Shown: positions 37,990 through 49,179 of the stretch, one piece after another
Position numbering within the stretch: position 1 is the first letter of the stretch
How the letters are laid out: each line of letters opens with the position of its first letter
Assembly: GCF_014639255.1 (NCBI RefSeq)
Contig: NZ_BMFV01000001.1
Coordinates: forward strand, 310,001 to 374,000
DNA length: 64,000 bases
Source: Pullulanibacillus pueri
GTDB taxonomy: Bacteria; Bacillota; Bacilli; Bacillales; Sporolactobacillaceae
Reading direction: 5' to 3'
Position numbers and translations under genes: made by a program
Notes under the pieces: generated by a model
What the model was told of the DNA's origin: nothing
What the model saw: the letters and a program-made list of their open reading frames with translations, nothing else
Database searches by the model: none

Positions 37990-40900
37990 ACGCACAGACA
38001 TCCAGAAAATACTTGTGATTGGTTCAGGACCGATTATCATCGGTCAAGCGGCAGAATTTGATTATTCAGGGACCCAAGCCTGTAATGCCCTTAAAGAGGA
38101 AGGCTATGAAGTGGTATTGTTAAATTCTAATCCAGCCACAATTATGACGGATCCTGATATTGCTGATCGTGTTTATATGGAACCTCTCACCCTTGAATTT
38201 GTTTCAAAAATTATTCGTAAGGAACGTCCGGATGGCTTACTCGCAACATTAGGTGGACAGACTGGCTTGAATCTAGCGATGGAATTAGATAAAAGTGGTT
38301 TACTAAAAGAATTAAATATTGAACTTCTTGGGACCAAACTCGAAACAATTAGGCAAGCAGAAGATCGAGAAGCCTTTCGAGCGCTCATGTATGACATTCA
38401 TGAACCAGTCCCAGATAGTCAAATCGTTAACTCCCTAGAAGAAGCCAAGTCGTTTGCAGGAAAAGTCGGCTTGCCACTCATCATTCGTCCGGCTTACACA
38501 CTCGGTGGAACGGGTGGAGGGATTGTTGAAACAGAGGAACAGCTTGAAACTGTGACTGCAAACGGTTTGAAACTGAGTCCTGTACATCAAGTGCTCGTTG
38601 AAAAAAGCATTGCTGGTTTTAAAGAAATAGAGTTTGAAGTCATGCGCGATGCCAATAATGGTGCCATTGCCGTTTGTCCGATGGAAAATATTGACCCAGT
38701 TGGCATCCACACAGGTGACTCCATTGTCACTGCGCCGACACAAACGTTAAGCGACCGCGATTTACAAATGCTCCGTAGCGTGTCATTGAAAATTGTGAGG
38801 GCCCTAAAAATCGAAGGCGGTTGTAATGTTCAACTCGCCTTGGATCCAAACAGCTCTCAATATTACATCATTGAGGTCAATCCTAGAGTGAGTCGCTCCT
38901 CAGCGCTAGCTTCTAAAGCAACGGGCTACCCTATTGCTAAGGTGGCTGCTAAAATTGCCGTCGGTTATACACTGGATGAAATTAAAAATGCGGTCACAGG
39001 GACAACGTATGCCAGTTTTGAACCAACAGTGGATTATGTAGTCACGAAAATTCCTCGTTGGCCATTTGATAAATTTGATTCAGCCAATCGGAAACTTGGG
39101 ACACAAATGAAAGCGACTGGAGAGGTTTTAGCCCTTGGTCGGATCTTTGAAGAATCATTATTAAAAGCAGTGCGCTCTCTAGAAGCGGGGTATCAACATC
39201 TCTTCGATGAGTCGATGACCCAAATGGATGAGGAAACCTTATGGGAAGGCATTCAACGCATGGATGATCGGCGGCTTTTCTATATAGCTGAAGTTTTGCG
39301 ACGCGGAGAATCCTTGGACTCGGTGTGGAATGTCACAAAAATAGATCGTTATTTCTTACAAAAACTCATGAATATCGTGAGAATGGAAGCCGAATTGAAA
39401 GTAAACGCCTGGGAACTTGAGGTTCTCAAGAGAGCAAAGCAACTCGGCTTTTCTGATCCCTTTATTGCAAAATTATGGGAAGCAACTGAACAAGAGATTT
39501 ACTCTTTCCGTAAAAATCATCAGCTCATGCCGGTGTATAAAATGGTGGACACCTGTGCAGCTGAGTTCGAATCAGAGACACCTTATTACTATAGTACGTA
39601 TGAAGAAGAAAATGAATCTGTCTGTTCTGAAAAAGAAAGTGTCCTTGTCCTCGGTTCAGGCCCGATTCGGATTGGTCAAGGAGTGGAATTCGATTACGCC
39701 ACTGTTCATACAGTGTGGGCCATCAAAGAAGCCGGTTATGAATCCATCATTATAAATAACAACCCAGAAACGGTTTCGACTGACTTTAGTGTGTCAGATA
39801 AATTGTATGTCGAGCCTTTAACTATTGAAGATGTCATGCATGTGATCGAACTTGAAAAACCTGTCGGGGTCATCGTGCAGTTTGGTGGACAAACCGCTCT
39901 AAATCTCGCCAGTGAACTTGAGGCCCGTGGGGTGAAGATCCTTGGGACGTCATTGGAAGCTATGGATGAAGCAGAGGATCGAGACAAATTCGAGCGGTTA
40001 ATGGCGCGTCTAAACATAGCTCAACCTGAAGGGAAAACGGCTTTTTCAATAGATGAAGCCTTAAGAATTGCAAAGCGCATTGGCTATCCTGTCCTTGTCC
40101 GTCCTTCCTACGTCTTGGGGGGAAGAGCCATGGAAATTGTCTATAACGAAGAAGAATTATCCCATTATATGAGAAATGCAGTGAAGATCAATCCTCAGCA
40201 TCCTGTGCTTGTCGATCGCTATTTATTAGGCACAGAAGTGGAAGTGGATGCGATCAGTGATGGTGAAACCGTCTTTATTCCGGGCATTATGGAACATATT
40301 GAAAGAGCAGGCGTTCATTCTGGTGACTCTATAGCCGTGTATCCACCACAACATTTATCGGCAGAAATTAAAGAAAAAATCACAACAACGACAATTGACA
40401 TTGCACGAGGGTTAGGGATTGTCGGCCTTTTAAATATTCAATTTGTCCTTCACGAAAATAAAGTCTATGTACTTGAAGTCAATCCCCGTTCAAGTCGGAC
40501 AGTACCTTTTTTAAGCAAAATTACCGGCGTTCCAATGGCCAATCTTGCGACCAAAGTCATCCTTGGGAGTCGTCTGTGTGATCTTGGTTATGAGACTGGG
40601 TATCATCCAGAACCTCAAGAAGTGTTCGTTAAAGCTCCTGTTTTCTCTTTTGCAAAATTGCGCAGTGTCGATATTACACTTGGTCCTGAAATGAAATCCA
40701 CAGGAGAAGTGATGGGACGAGATACAACATTAGAAAAAGCCTTATACAAGGCCTTACTTGCGAGTGGAATGACTATTCCGACCGATGGTTCTGTCGTTTT
40801 CACCATTGCCGACAAGGATAAGCGCGAAACCTTACCGCTGATTCAGCGGTTTGCCGATATCGGCTTTAATATCCTCGCCACCGAAGGGACAGCGGCTTTT

Positions 40901-41187
40901 ATTAGGGAGCAGGGGATTCCAGTCACCGTCGTAGGTAAAATCGCCGGTCAAAAGCCAACATTACTTGAAGTGATTCGAAAAGGTGAAGCCCAATTTATCG
41001 TCAATACATTGACCAAAGAGAAGCGCCCTGCGAGAGATGGTTTTAGAATCCGTCGGGAATCTGTCGAAAATGGTGTGGTTTGTTTAACATCACTTGATAC
41101 AGCTGAAGCACTACTCACTGTGCTTGAATCTTTAGCCTTTAAAACAGCGAGTATGCCGGCGATGCGTAAGCCAGAAGTGGTGATGGC

Positions 41188-41191
<4 letters not shown>
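37982..41191 (+). CDS. pyrAB: Carbamoyl-phosphate synthase, large subunit
   Basis: Synthetase subunit with two homologous ATP-grasp halves, visible as repeated GSGPIxIGQxxEFDY starts (about residues 13 and 557) and repeated [16 protein letters not shown], and a C-terminal allosteric MGS-like domain (about 935-1069). The length of 1069 residues matches the pyrimidine-type enzyme. Translationally coupled on both sides. Confidence 0.97.
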
Positions 41192-43604
<2,413 letters not shown>

Positions 43605-43618
<14 letters not shown>

Positions 43619-44255
43619 TCAAACCATAGCAAAACAATTACTTGACATACAGGCAGTGGTTCTTAGTCCTGAACACCCTTTTACTTGGTCATCAGGGATG
43701 AAGTCCCCCATCTATTGTGATAATCGCTTAACGCTGAGTTATCCTGAGGTACGTCACGCTGTGGCTAGCGGACTCTCTGAACTTATAAAGACACATTATC
43801 CAGAAGTGGAAGTTGTTGCAGGGACTGCAACAGCAGGCATTCCCCATGCGGCTTGGGTGAGTGATATTCTCGACCTTCCTATGGCCTATGTTCGTGGCTC
43901 AGCGAAGTCACATGGAAAGAAAAAGCAAATTGAAGGAATAGTTCAACCAGGACAGAAAGTCGTCATTGTTGAAGATTTAATCTCGACAGGCGGAAGTGTG
44001 CTAACGGCGGTGGAAGCTTTGAGAGAAGAGGGCGCTGAGGTTCTTGGGACCGTTGCCATTTTTACTTATGCTTTACCTGTGGCTAGTGAAAATTTTAAAG
44101 AAATCAATACGACATTCCATACCTTAACAGATTTTCCGACCTTAATTGAGATTGCTGAAGAACGTGGGATGATTAATGAAGTCCAAAAAGGCCAGCTAAA
44201 GCTTTGGTATCAAGAGCCGACTAATGAACAATGGTTGCCCGTCGTAAAAAGGTAA
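43605..44255 (+). CDS. pyrE: Orotate phosphoribosyltransferase
   Basis: Makes OMP from orotate and PRPP. ATG 43605 ([18 protein letters not shown]) gives 216 residues and follows GGAGTGAAG; an in-frame GTG at 43596 overlaps that site. The PRPP motif [17 protein letters not shown] (about residues 122-138) is intact. It starts inside pyrF and is the last gene of the operon. Confidence 0.96.
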
Positions 44256-44287
44256 GGCCTTTATTTCTCCATTAAAATATAGAATGA

Positions 44288-44317
44288 TAGCCCCGACGGT
44301 TTTAGACATCGGGGCTA
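44288..44317. terminator. Bidirectional terminator between pyrE and aroQ
   Basis: TAGCCCCGA (44288-44296) pairs with TCGGGGCTA (44309-44317). It lies between converging genes. T-rich tracts on either side are modest, so strength is uncertain. Confidence 0.7.
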
Positions 44318-44322
44318 ATGAC

Positions 44323-44607
44323 TTAGATTTTATCTTTTATTTCTATATGGCGTGAGATGACAAGATCCATCATACATCTATAAATCTGAACGGCATAGTC
44401 TGGCTTTAATCCATAACTATTAGCCAATTCTGATAACTTAGCAAATTTTTCAGCCTCTCGTGAGCGGTCTTGTGGATTTAAGTCATTCTTTGCTTTATAT
44501 AGACCAATGTCCTCAGTGACTTTAAACCTTTCAGCAATCAGTGCGATAATTTCATGATCTAATTGATCAATCCGTTCTCTCAAAACCCCCATATCTGAAA
44601 CTTTCAA
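44323..44607 (-). CDS. aroQ: Chorismate mutase, AroQ class
   Basis: 94-residue all-helical protein that converts chorismate to prephenate, the branch point to Phe and Tyr. Typical AroQ residues are visible: LRERIDQLDHEIIALIAER, then IGLYKAKN and the helix-3 end SRHIEIK. It starts at TTG 44607 with AAGGAG nine bases upstream. It is the second gene after the aldolase on this strand, 94 bases downstream, and probably cotranscribed. A Phe/Tyr-rich leader precedes the pair. B. subtilis uses AroH and an AroA fusion instead, so this is an extra or substitute enzyme. Confidence 0.85.
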   Translation of the reverse strand: MKVSDMGVLRERIDQLDHEIIALIAERFKVTEDIGLYKAKNDLNPQDRSREAEKFAKLSELANSYGLKPDYAVQIYRCMMDLVISRHIEIKDKI

Positions 44608-44701
44608 GTCCCCACACTCCTTAATAGTGAATAGGTTAGTTTAAGGAATACCGATTTTTAGCTTTTAATATTCTACGGTATTCCTTTTCTTTCTGTGTCA
44701 A

Positions 44702-45664
44702 TTAATCGTTTGAATCCATGGTTTCAACGGTTGTCATTTTATCGTAAAAGGCTGTAAAAGCATTTTTTTGCTCACTCTTTCTTAAGGCCATCCCGGAGCG
44801 GGGATGTTCGTTGAGTTGCCCAGTAATGGTGTAAGGAATAATGTAGCCCCATTCAATTTTGTCCCGCAATGGAATAAACAGTTTTTCTAATACATCATAG
44901 ACAGGGCGCACATTGTATTGTGGATCTTTTAAATAGCCAAGGATGAGTTCAGTAGGACAATTGCCTGCCGCTCTGCCCATGCCGTAGATAGAGGAGTCTA
45001 AAAAGGTGACACCACTTTGAGCGCTTAACAACGTATTGGAAAAGGCCATTTGCAAGTTGTTATGGGCATGAACGCCAAAGGCTTTATCAGGCGCATGGGT
45101 TTTGAACTTGTTAATAAGATACTCAAAATCCTGATTGTAAAGACTACCGAAAGAATCAACGATGTAAGCAACATCAACGGGGCTCTGATTAATTTTTTCT
45201 AGCGCAGCAATCAAGTCGTACTCCATACTGTTAGAGACCGCCATAATATTAATGGTGGTTTCATAGCCGAGCTGATGGAAAAATTTAACGAGTTCAAGGG
45301 CTTTATCGACATCTTTCAAGTAGCACGCGACACGAATTAAATCGAGTGGACTTTCATTAGCAGGTAAAATATCATTTTCATCTACCCGGCCAACATCGAC
45401 AATGGCCGATAATTTTGTCTTTGTTTTCTCAGGGATGACTTCCTTGATAAAGGCGTCATCACAAAAACGCCAAGGGCCTACACCTTCACTTTTTACCAGC
45501 TTGGGTGAGTTCTTATAGCCGATTTCCATATAATCCACCCCAGCAGCACTAAGAGAACTGTAGACTTGACGGACAAAATCCTCACTGAAATCCCAATTGT
45601 TGACGAGACCTCCATCACGAATGGTACAATCTAATACTTTTACTTTCTGTTCTTGTTTTGACAC
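44702..45664 (-). CDS. HMGL-like (pyruvate carboxyltransferase superfamily) aldolase
   Basis: TIM-barrel protein of the HMGL/DmpG superfamily: the N-terminal LDCTIRDGG has the Arg-Asp pair, DSFGSLYN lies mid-barrel, and GVHAHNN gives the two metal-binding His. The closest known type is the 4-hydroxy-2-oxovalerate aldolase family, but the substrate cannot be read from sequence. An in-frame ATG at 45673 directly abuts AAGGAG (45674-45679), so the GTG at 45664, nine bases away, is the likely start (320 residues). The longer ORF to 45790 runs back to the attenuator terminator. Operon partner of the chorismate mutase, which suggests an aromatic-pathway role. Confidence 0.65.
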   Translation of the reverse strand: MSKQEQKVKVLDCTIRDGGLVNNWDFSEDFVRQVYSSLSAAGVDYMEIGYKNSPKLVKSEGVGPWRFCDDAFIKEVIPEKTKTKLSAIVDVGRVDENDILPANESPLDLIRVACYLKDVDKALELVKFFHQLGYETTINIMAVSNSMEYDLIAALEKINQSPVDVAYIVDSFGSLYNQDFEYLINKFKTHAPDKAFGVHAHNNLQMAFSNTLLSAQSGVTFLDSSIYGMGRAAGNCPTELILGYLKDPQYNVRPVYDVLEKLFIPLRDKIEWGYIIPYTITGQLNEHPRSGMALRKSEQKNAFTAFYDKMTTVETMDSND

Positions 45665-45774
45665 CTTATTCATCTCCTTAATATTAGAAAACTTGCTTGA
45701 CGCCAATCTAGTGGCGGAAGTCGAAGTTTTTTCACTATTTTCAACCAGCTTGCTACCCTTATTCGTCTTGCGAA

Positions 45775-45815
45775 GTAAAATAAAAACCAAGTAGGATTTT
45801 TTTTCCTACTTGGTT
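45775..45815 (-). terminator. Leader terminator (attenuator) before the aldolase gene
   Basis: Read on the minus strand, AACCAAGTAGGA (45815-45804) pairs perfectly with TCCTACTTGGTT (45796-45785) over 12 bp with a seven-A loop, followed by TTTTTATTTTA-like sequence. It lies about 110 bases upstream of the aldolase start and directly after the leader peptide and its hairpin, so it fits a transcription attenuator. Confidence 0.85.
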
Positions 45816-45827
45816 GTATGAGAAAAT

Positions 45828-45873
45828 GCCTTCCTATACTCGATTGTTAAAATAAATAATCGGATAGCAAGGC
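45828..45873 (-). promoter_or_regulatory. Leader hairpin next to the leader-peptide stop codon
   Basis: On the minus strand GCCTTGCTATCCGAT (45873-45859) pairs imperfectly with ATCGAGTATAGGAAGGC (45844-45828). Its 5' arm starts at the base after the leader stop codon, so a ribosome stalled in the leader would cover it. Its 3' arm contains AGTATAGGAA, a near copy of AGTAGGAA in the terminator 5' arm. Confidence 0.6.
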
Positions 45874-45921
45874 TTAACTATAATAAAAATAAAATTTTTG
45901 GTTGTTTGTTGGAATATTCAT
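45874..45921 (-). CDS. Phe/Tyr-rich leader peptide (candidate)
   Basis: A 15-codon ORF on the minus strand, MNIPTNNQKFYFYYS, from ATG 45921 to TAA 45874. Residues 10-14 are F-Y-F-Y-Y. AAGGGG ends ten bases before the ATG. The peptide is followed immediately by a hairpin and then an intrinsic terminator, ahead of an aldolase-chorismate mutase operon whose pathway leads to Phe and Tyr. This is the arrangement of a classical leader-peptide attenuator such as pheL or trpL. Caveat: the codons come from a T/A-rich run, which favours Phe and Tyr by composition. I found no convincing promoter upstream on this strand. Confidence 0.55.
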   Translation of the reverse strand: MNIPTNNQKFYFYYS

Positions 45922-45998
45922 GATTATCAAACCCCTTAAATTTATCTATAAAGGTACCACATCTTCGACGAAATAACAATAATATTTTTTTATAATAG

Positions 45999-46043
45999 CG
46001 CCTAATTTTTATTTTTATAGGCGTTTTAGTCGCCTAAAAAGGC
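45999..46043. repeat. Alternating inverted repeats that can form exclusive hairpins
   Basis: CGCCTA (45999-46004), TAGGCG (46018-46023) and CGCCTA (46031-46036) occur in a row, so the middle block can pair with either neighbour but not both. A further GCCT/AGGC pair lies at 46032-46043. It is upstream of the aromatic leader on the minus strand. Function unknown. Confidence 0.45.
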
Positions 46044-46150
46044 ATGTGGGATAAGCCAAAAGTCTTATCTAAGCGTTGTTTTATTTCTCCGTAAAAAAGA
46101 TAGACTTTCTTTTACTGAGATGGTTATTCTGATACTTTTTAAAATATATG

Positions 46151-46380
46151 CATATAAAATTGTGGTCATCAGAACGTTGTGGATCTCCGCTCCAGAGTGC
46201 TCGATTTCCTCGGGCACGGCCTCAGCTAATTTTGGAATGGACGATTTGTGTTCCAAAATAGATCTTCGGCCGCGTGCTGTTCCCGATGGAGTCTCGCGTC
46301 TTCCGCTTCAATCCATTTGATTGCAGACGATGTCTCAGTAAAAAAATTTTCAAAGCCTAACTAAAGACCGGGTGCTCTTG
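46151..46380 (+). repeat. Element A, copy 4, truncating the neighbouring gene
   Basis: Same layout as copy 1: ATAAAATTGTGGTCATCAG at the left, GTGGAT (46179-46184) pairing with ATCCAT (46311-46316), and a central stem ATTTTGGAA (46229-46237) with TTCCAAAAT (46251-46259). The central stem has a different sequence from copy 1 but the same pairing. The right edge GACCGGGTGCTCTTG ends at 46380, exactly where similarity to peptidase E stops. A minus-strand ORF across it shares the translated phrase PKLAEAVPEE with copy 1; it is not a gene. Confidence 0.8.
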
Positions 46381-46858
46381 AAGTGACACCAAATCGTATG
46401 GTCTTTAAGTAGGTTTAGTGGATGACTCTCTTCCAGTCCAATAGAATTAGGATCCATATGTGCTGAGGTCATAATATCTTTTCCTAAAATAATGGCGCCG
46501 GCACTTCCTCCATTAATTATGCCCCCATTTCTATAATAAGCTTTTAGAACCTCATCAATTCGACTCTCTTTTAAATCCTTCAGCAAGCTAATGGTATTAC
46601 CACCGCCAATATAAACTGCAGAGAAAGACTGAAATCCTCTAAAGACTTTCCTGTCAGTTCAGTCCACATGATGATGTGATGAATACCTAAACGATTTAAA
46701 AGCTGGGTTATCCATTCATAGCACTTATCATAGGGATTGTCATTTTTCATGGCAAGAGGTATGTACAGTAAAGGTTTTTCCAGACTGATTTCTCGAGCGA
46801 AATGCCGATCTAATAACTGTTCATCACTTCCGCCTCCAGAAAGGAATAACTGTTTCAT
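46381..46858 (-). pseudogene. Peptidase E-like (S51 / type 1 glutamine amidotransferase-like) pseudogene
   Basis: The start (ATG 46858, AAGGAG ten bases upstream) encodes MKQLFLSGGGSDEQLLDRHFA and LLYIPLAMKNDNPYD. The frame shifts near 46615-46622, after KSLEDF; the +1 or -1 frame then continues AVYIGGGNTISLLKD and GGIINGGSAGAIILGKDI, with the nucleophile Ser in GGSAGA. Similarity ends at HTIWCHF, after which the reading enters repeat element A. So the gene has both a frameshift and a lost C-terminal part of roughly a quarter to a third of the protein. It should be inactive. Confidence 0.8.
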
Positions 46859-46999
46859 GTAGCGTCATCTCCTTGGAAATATCATACTAAACATTATAAA
46901 AAAGCAATAAAATAAAGAATTTTTCCTTAAATCTGAAGAGATCTTATGAAAAACATGTTAAAATTATCCTATAATGAATTTCATTAAGGAGTGCTGCAC

Positions 47000-47184
47000 A
47001 TGTTTTACCGCAAAAAGACCTATGAGATAGAACCTAATAAATTTGAACTCTTTAATGATTTTTTTCACAATGATTTATAGGGTTTATATCCTATTCAAGT
47101 TAAAAATGGGGCTCAATTAGTTGGGCGTTGGACAACGGAAGATCATTGAAAAATTTATTCATACATATTATCCTAAGCGTTAAA
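47000..47184 (+). pseudogene. NIPSNAP-family protein, decayed remnant
   Basis: ATG 47000 after AAGGAG opens MFYRKKTYEIEPNKFELFNDFF, stops at TAG 47078-47080, then continues in frame with YPIQVKNGAQLVGRWTTEDH to TGA 47147-47149. A last piece, KFIHTYYPKR, is in another frame and ends at 47184. The pattern matches the small NIPSNAP proteins of Firmicutes (about 100 residues), with a nonsense mutation and an internal deletion. A TATAAT at 46970-46975 could be the old promoter. Confidence 0.65.
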
Positions 47185-47214
47185 AGGTAGGACAACAATT
47201 AGGAGGGGAATGAT

Positions 47215-48033
47215 TTGAAGTTTGCTGTCAATTATTCTAACAAAACAAAGGCCCTTTATGAAAAAGGCAAGATTAACATGGATCTCTTTAAGTGCCCAGA
47301 TTATGATTTTGATCCTGAATTGATTGAAAGCGCAAGGGGGCAAGCTCCAATCTATATCCATTTTCCTCTTAATATTGGACAGGGGCGACTTCGTGAGGTG
47401 GAGTGGGATAACATTCATAGGCAAATGGAAGAAACCCATACGCCTTATGTCAATCTGCACCTTGTTGGCTATAAACAGGACTTTCCAGATGATCAAGAGA
47501 AAGGCACACAAGAATTTAAGCAAGACTATATTGAGGCGATTTTAATGGAACTTGAAGCCCCTTTAAAAGAATTTTCCCCTACTCAAATCATTCTTGAAAA
47601 TGTGGTGTGGAGGGGTCCAGAAGGGAAAATGTTGAAAACAGCCATTGAGCCTGAAGTGCTGTCGACCATTGTAAAAGAAAGTGGTTGCGGACTCTTGCTT
47701 GATCTTGCCCATGCTCAAATGACAGCGCAATACACAGGGGAAAGTGTCTATGATTACCTTGAACGCTTGCCTACTAAGCATTTACGTGAGCTCCATATCA
47801 CGGGGATTCAAGCGGATGGTACGGGGAAATTAAGAGACAGTATGCCTATGACTGAGGAAGATTGGAGATTAGTAGGATGGGCATTGTCAAACATTCGGAA
47901 GGGGAAGTGGAAATGTCCTTGGGTCGTTTCCTTTGAATATGGTGGAGAGGGGCCATTGTTTGAATGGCGAACCGATCAACAGGTCTTAGCAAGACAAGTG
48001 CCTAAACTCTATCGTATGGTGAGAGACATATAG
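47215..48033 (+). CDS. DUF692-like TIM-barrel protein (possible iron-dependent oxidase family)
   Basis: 272 residues, TIM-barrel pattern. Candidate metal ligands at strand ends fit the DUF692 (MbnB/TglH-like) family: IHFPLN, NLHLVGY, IILENV, LLLDLAHA, ELHITG and FEYGGEGP. Characterised members are multinuclear iron oxidases that modify cysteines of small peptides together with a partner protein; stand-alone Bacillales members have no known substrate. No precursor peptide or partner gene is visible nearby. A xylose-isomerase-like barrel is the alternative. Start TTG 47215, five bases after GGAGGGG; the ATG at 47211 is out of frame. Confidence 0.55.
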   Translation: MKFAVNYSNKTKALYEKGKINMDLFKCPDYDFDPELIESARGQAPIYIHFPLNIGQGRLREVEWDNIHRQMEETHTPYVNLHLVGYKQDFPDDQEKGTQEFKQDYIEAILMELEAPLKEFSPTQIILENVVWRGPEGKMLKTAIEPEVLSTIVKESGCGLLLDLAHAQMTAQYTGESVYDYLERLPTKHLRELHITGIQADGTGKLRDSMPMTEEDWRLVGWALSNIRKGKWKCPWVVSFEYGGEGPLFEWRTDQQVLARQVPKLYRMVRDI

Positions 48034-48045
48034 GAGGTGAGTCCC

Positions 48046-48345
48046 ATGCCCAAATGTCATTATTGTGGGAAGACATGGACATGGAAACAAACGTTTAAGT
48101 GCAATCTTACATTCAAAAAAAGAAAAAAATGCCCCTATTGCGGGGAGCCCAACTATATGACATTCAGAACCTTTCATCGCTTAGAAGGCTTTGCCTGTGC
48201 CTTTATCCTGATTGCGGTTATCCTAACCTTCATGAAGCTGCCGCATTTATTGACCCTAGCGTTTGATGCAGGACTTATTATTCTATGGTTACTGATAGTG
48301 CCGTTCCAATATGAATTTACAGATAAGGAAGAAGGTCCGACGTAA
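48046..48345 (+). CDS. Two-CxxC small membrane protein (TIGR04104-like)
   Basis: 99 residues. The N-terminus has CHYC and, after about 21 residues, CPYC, a small zinc-ribbon-like domain; two hydrophobic segments follow (about 47-67 and 70-90). This is the pattern of the cxxc_20_cxxc family of Bacillales, with no known function. ATG 48046 lies six bases after AGGAGGTGA; the GTG at 48037 is inside that site. It starts 12 bases after the DUF692-like gene and may be cotranscribed. Confidence 0.7.
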   Translation: MPKCHYCGKTWTWKQTFKCNLTFKKRKKCPYCGEPNYMTFRTFHRLEGFACAFILIAVILTFMKLPHLLTLAFDAGLIILWLLIVPFQYEFTDKEEGPT

Positions 48346-48372
48346 AAATAAAGTTCTGGTTATGAGGATAAA

Positions 48373-48399
48373 AAAATGCCGACACATTATCGGCATTTT
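48373..48399. terminator. Bidirectional terminator
   Basis: AAAATGCCGA (48373-48382) pairs with TCGGCATTTT (48390-48399). It serves the converging genes on both sides. Confidence 0.88.
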
Positions 48400-48405
48400 A
48401 ACAGA

Positions 48406-48969
48406 TTAATAATAAGGCGCCATCATTAAATAAACAATAACTCCTGTGAGACTGACATATAACCAAATCGGTAAGGTCCAGCGCACGATTTTCTTATGCT
48501 TTTTCACTTGCATTGTCCAGCCCCAGACGAGAGAAAACAAGGCAAGAGGCACGATGATTGCAGCTAAAAAGCTGTGCGTAATTAAGATTGTGAAGTAAAT
48601 CGGTCTAAGGACCCCTTGTCCGCCATAACTCGCTGTCTCCGGTGAAATATAATGAAATGTTAAATAGGAGATGAGAAATAACAGTGTCGCTGAAAAAGCA
48701 GCAAGGACAAATCCTTTATGTACTTTGATATTCTTCTTTCTAATGGCGAAGAAGGCCGCCCATAAAAAGATAAAAGTAAAGCTGTTAAAGATGGCATTAA
48801 GCCTTGGGAAAATATTAATGTCAAAGTCAACAGAGCCCTGGTAGCCTATAGGTGAGAAAAACAGTAATAGAATAATCACGACGGCAACAATCGAAAACGT
48901 CCAGATCAAGACGGCGAAGTTTTTATTGCTCGTCGGTTGGTATTGCTTATCCTCGGAATCCTTATTCAT
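48406..48969 (-). CDS. DUF420 membrane protein (YozB-like)
   Basis: 187 residues from ATG 48969 (MNKDSEDKQYQPTSNKNFAV), which has AAGGAG upstream; an in-frame ATG at 49008 gives a longer, unlikely form. Five hydrophobic segments with conserved His in VHKGFVLAAF, LTFHYIS and THSFLAAI, as in DUF420. The family member YozB of B. subtilis has been tied to cytochrome c oxidase assembly, from memory and not checked. Single gene. Confidence 0.78.
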   Translation of the reverse strand: MNKDSEDKQYQPTSNKNFAVLIWTFSIVAVVIILLLFFSPIGYQGSVDFDINIFPRLNAIFNSFTFIFLWAAFFAIRKKNIKVHKGFVLAAFSATLLFLISYLTFHYISPETASYGGQGVLRPIYFTILITHSFLAAIIVPLALFSLVWGWTMQVKKHKKIVRWTLPIWLYVSLTGVIVYLMMAPYY

Positions 48970-49179
48970 TTTGATTAACTCCTTAAAAAGAGTGTGCGTT
49001 TTGAACACACTTTAAATTTAATCTTTGCCACTATTATAGCTTGATCCATGATTTTTTAAAATGGCAAAGCTTTGAACATCGTCGTATAAAATAGACTTTG
49101 TTGTAAAATTGTCAGATTTTGTGAAGGGGCGGGAATCCACACCACCCTGATAATCAGAACTTATACTTTCTGATTCGTT

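Noticed and set aside
45958..45975. GTGGTACC on the minus strand upstream of the aromatic leader, resembling part of a T-box sequence
   Set aside because: Only GTGGTACC matches; the preceding AGG and following GCGG are absent, no stem I or specifier loop is visible, and it lies before the leader peptide and not next to the terminator.
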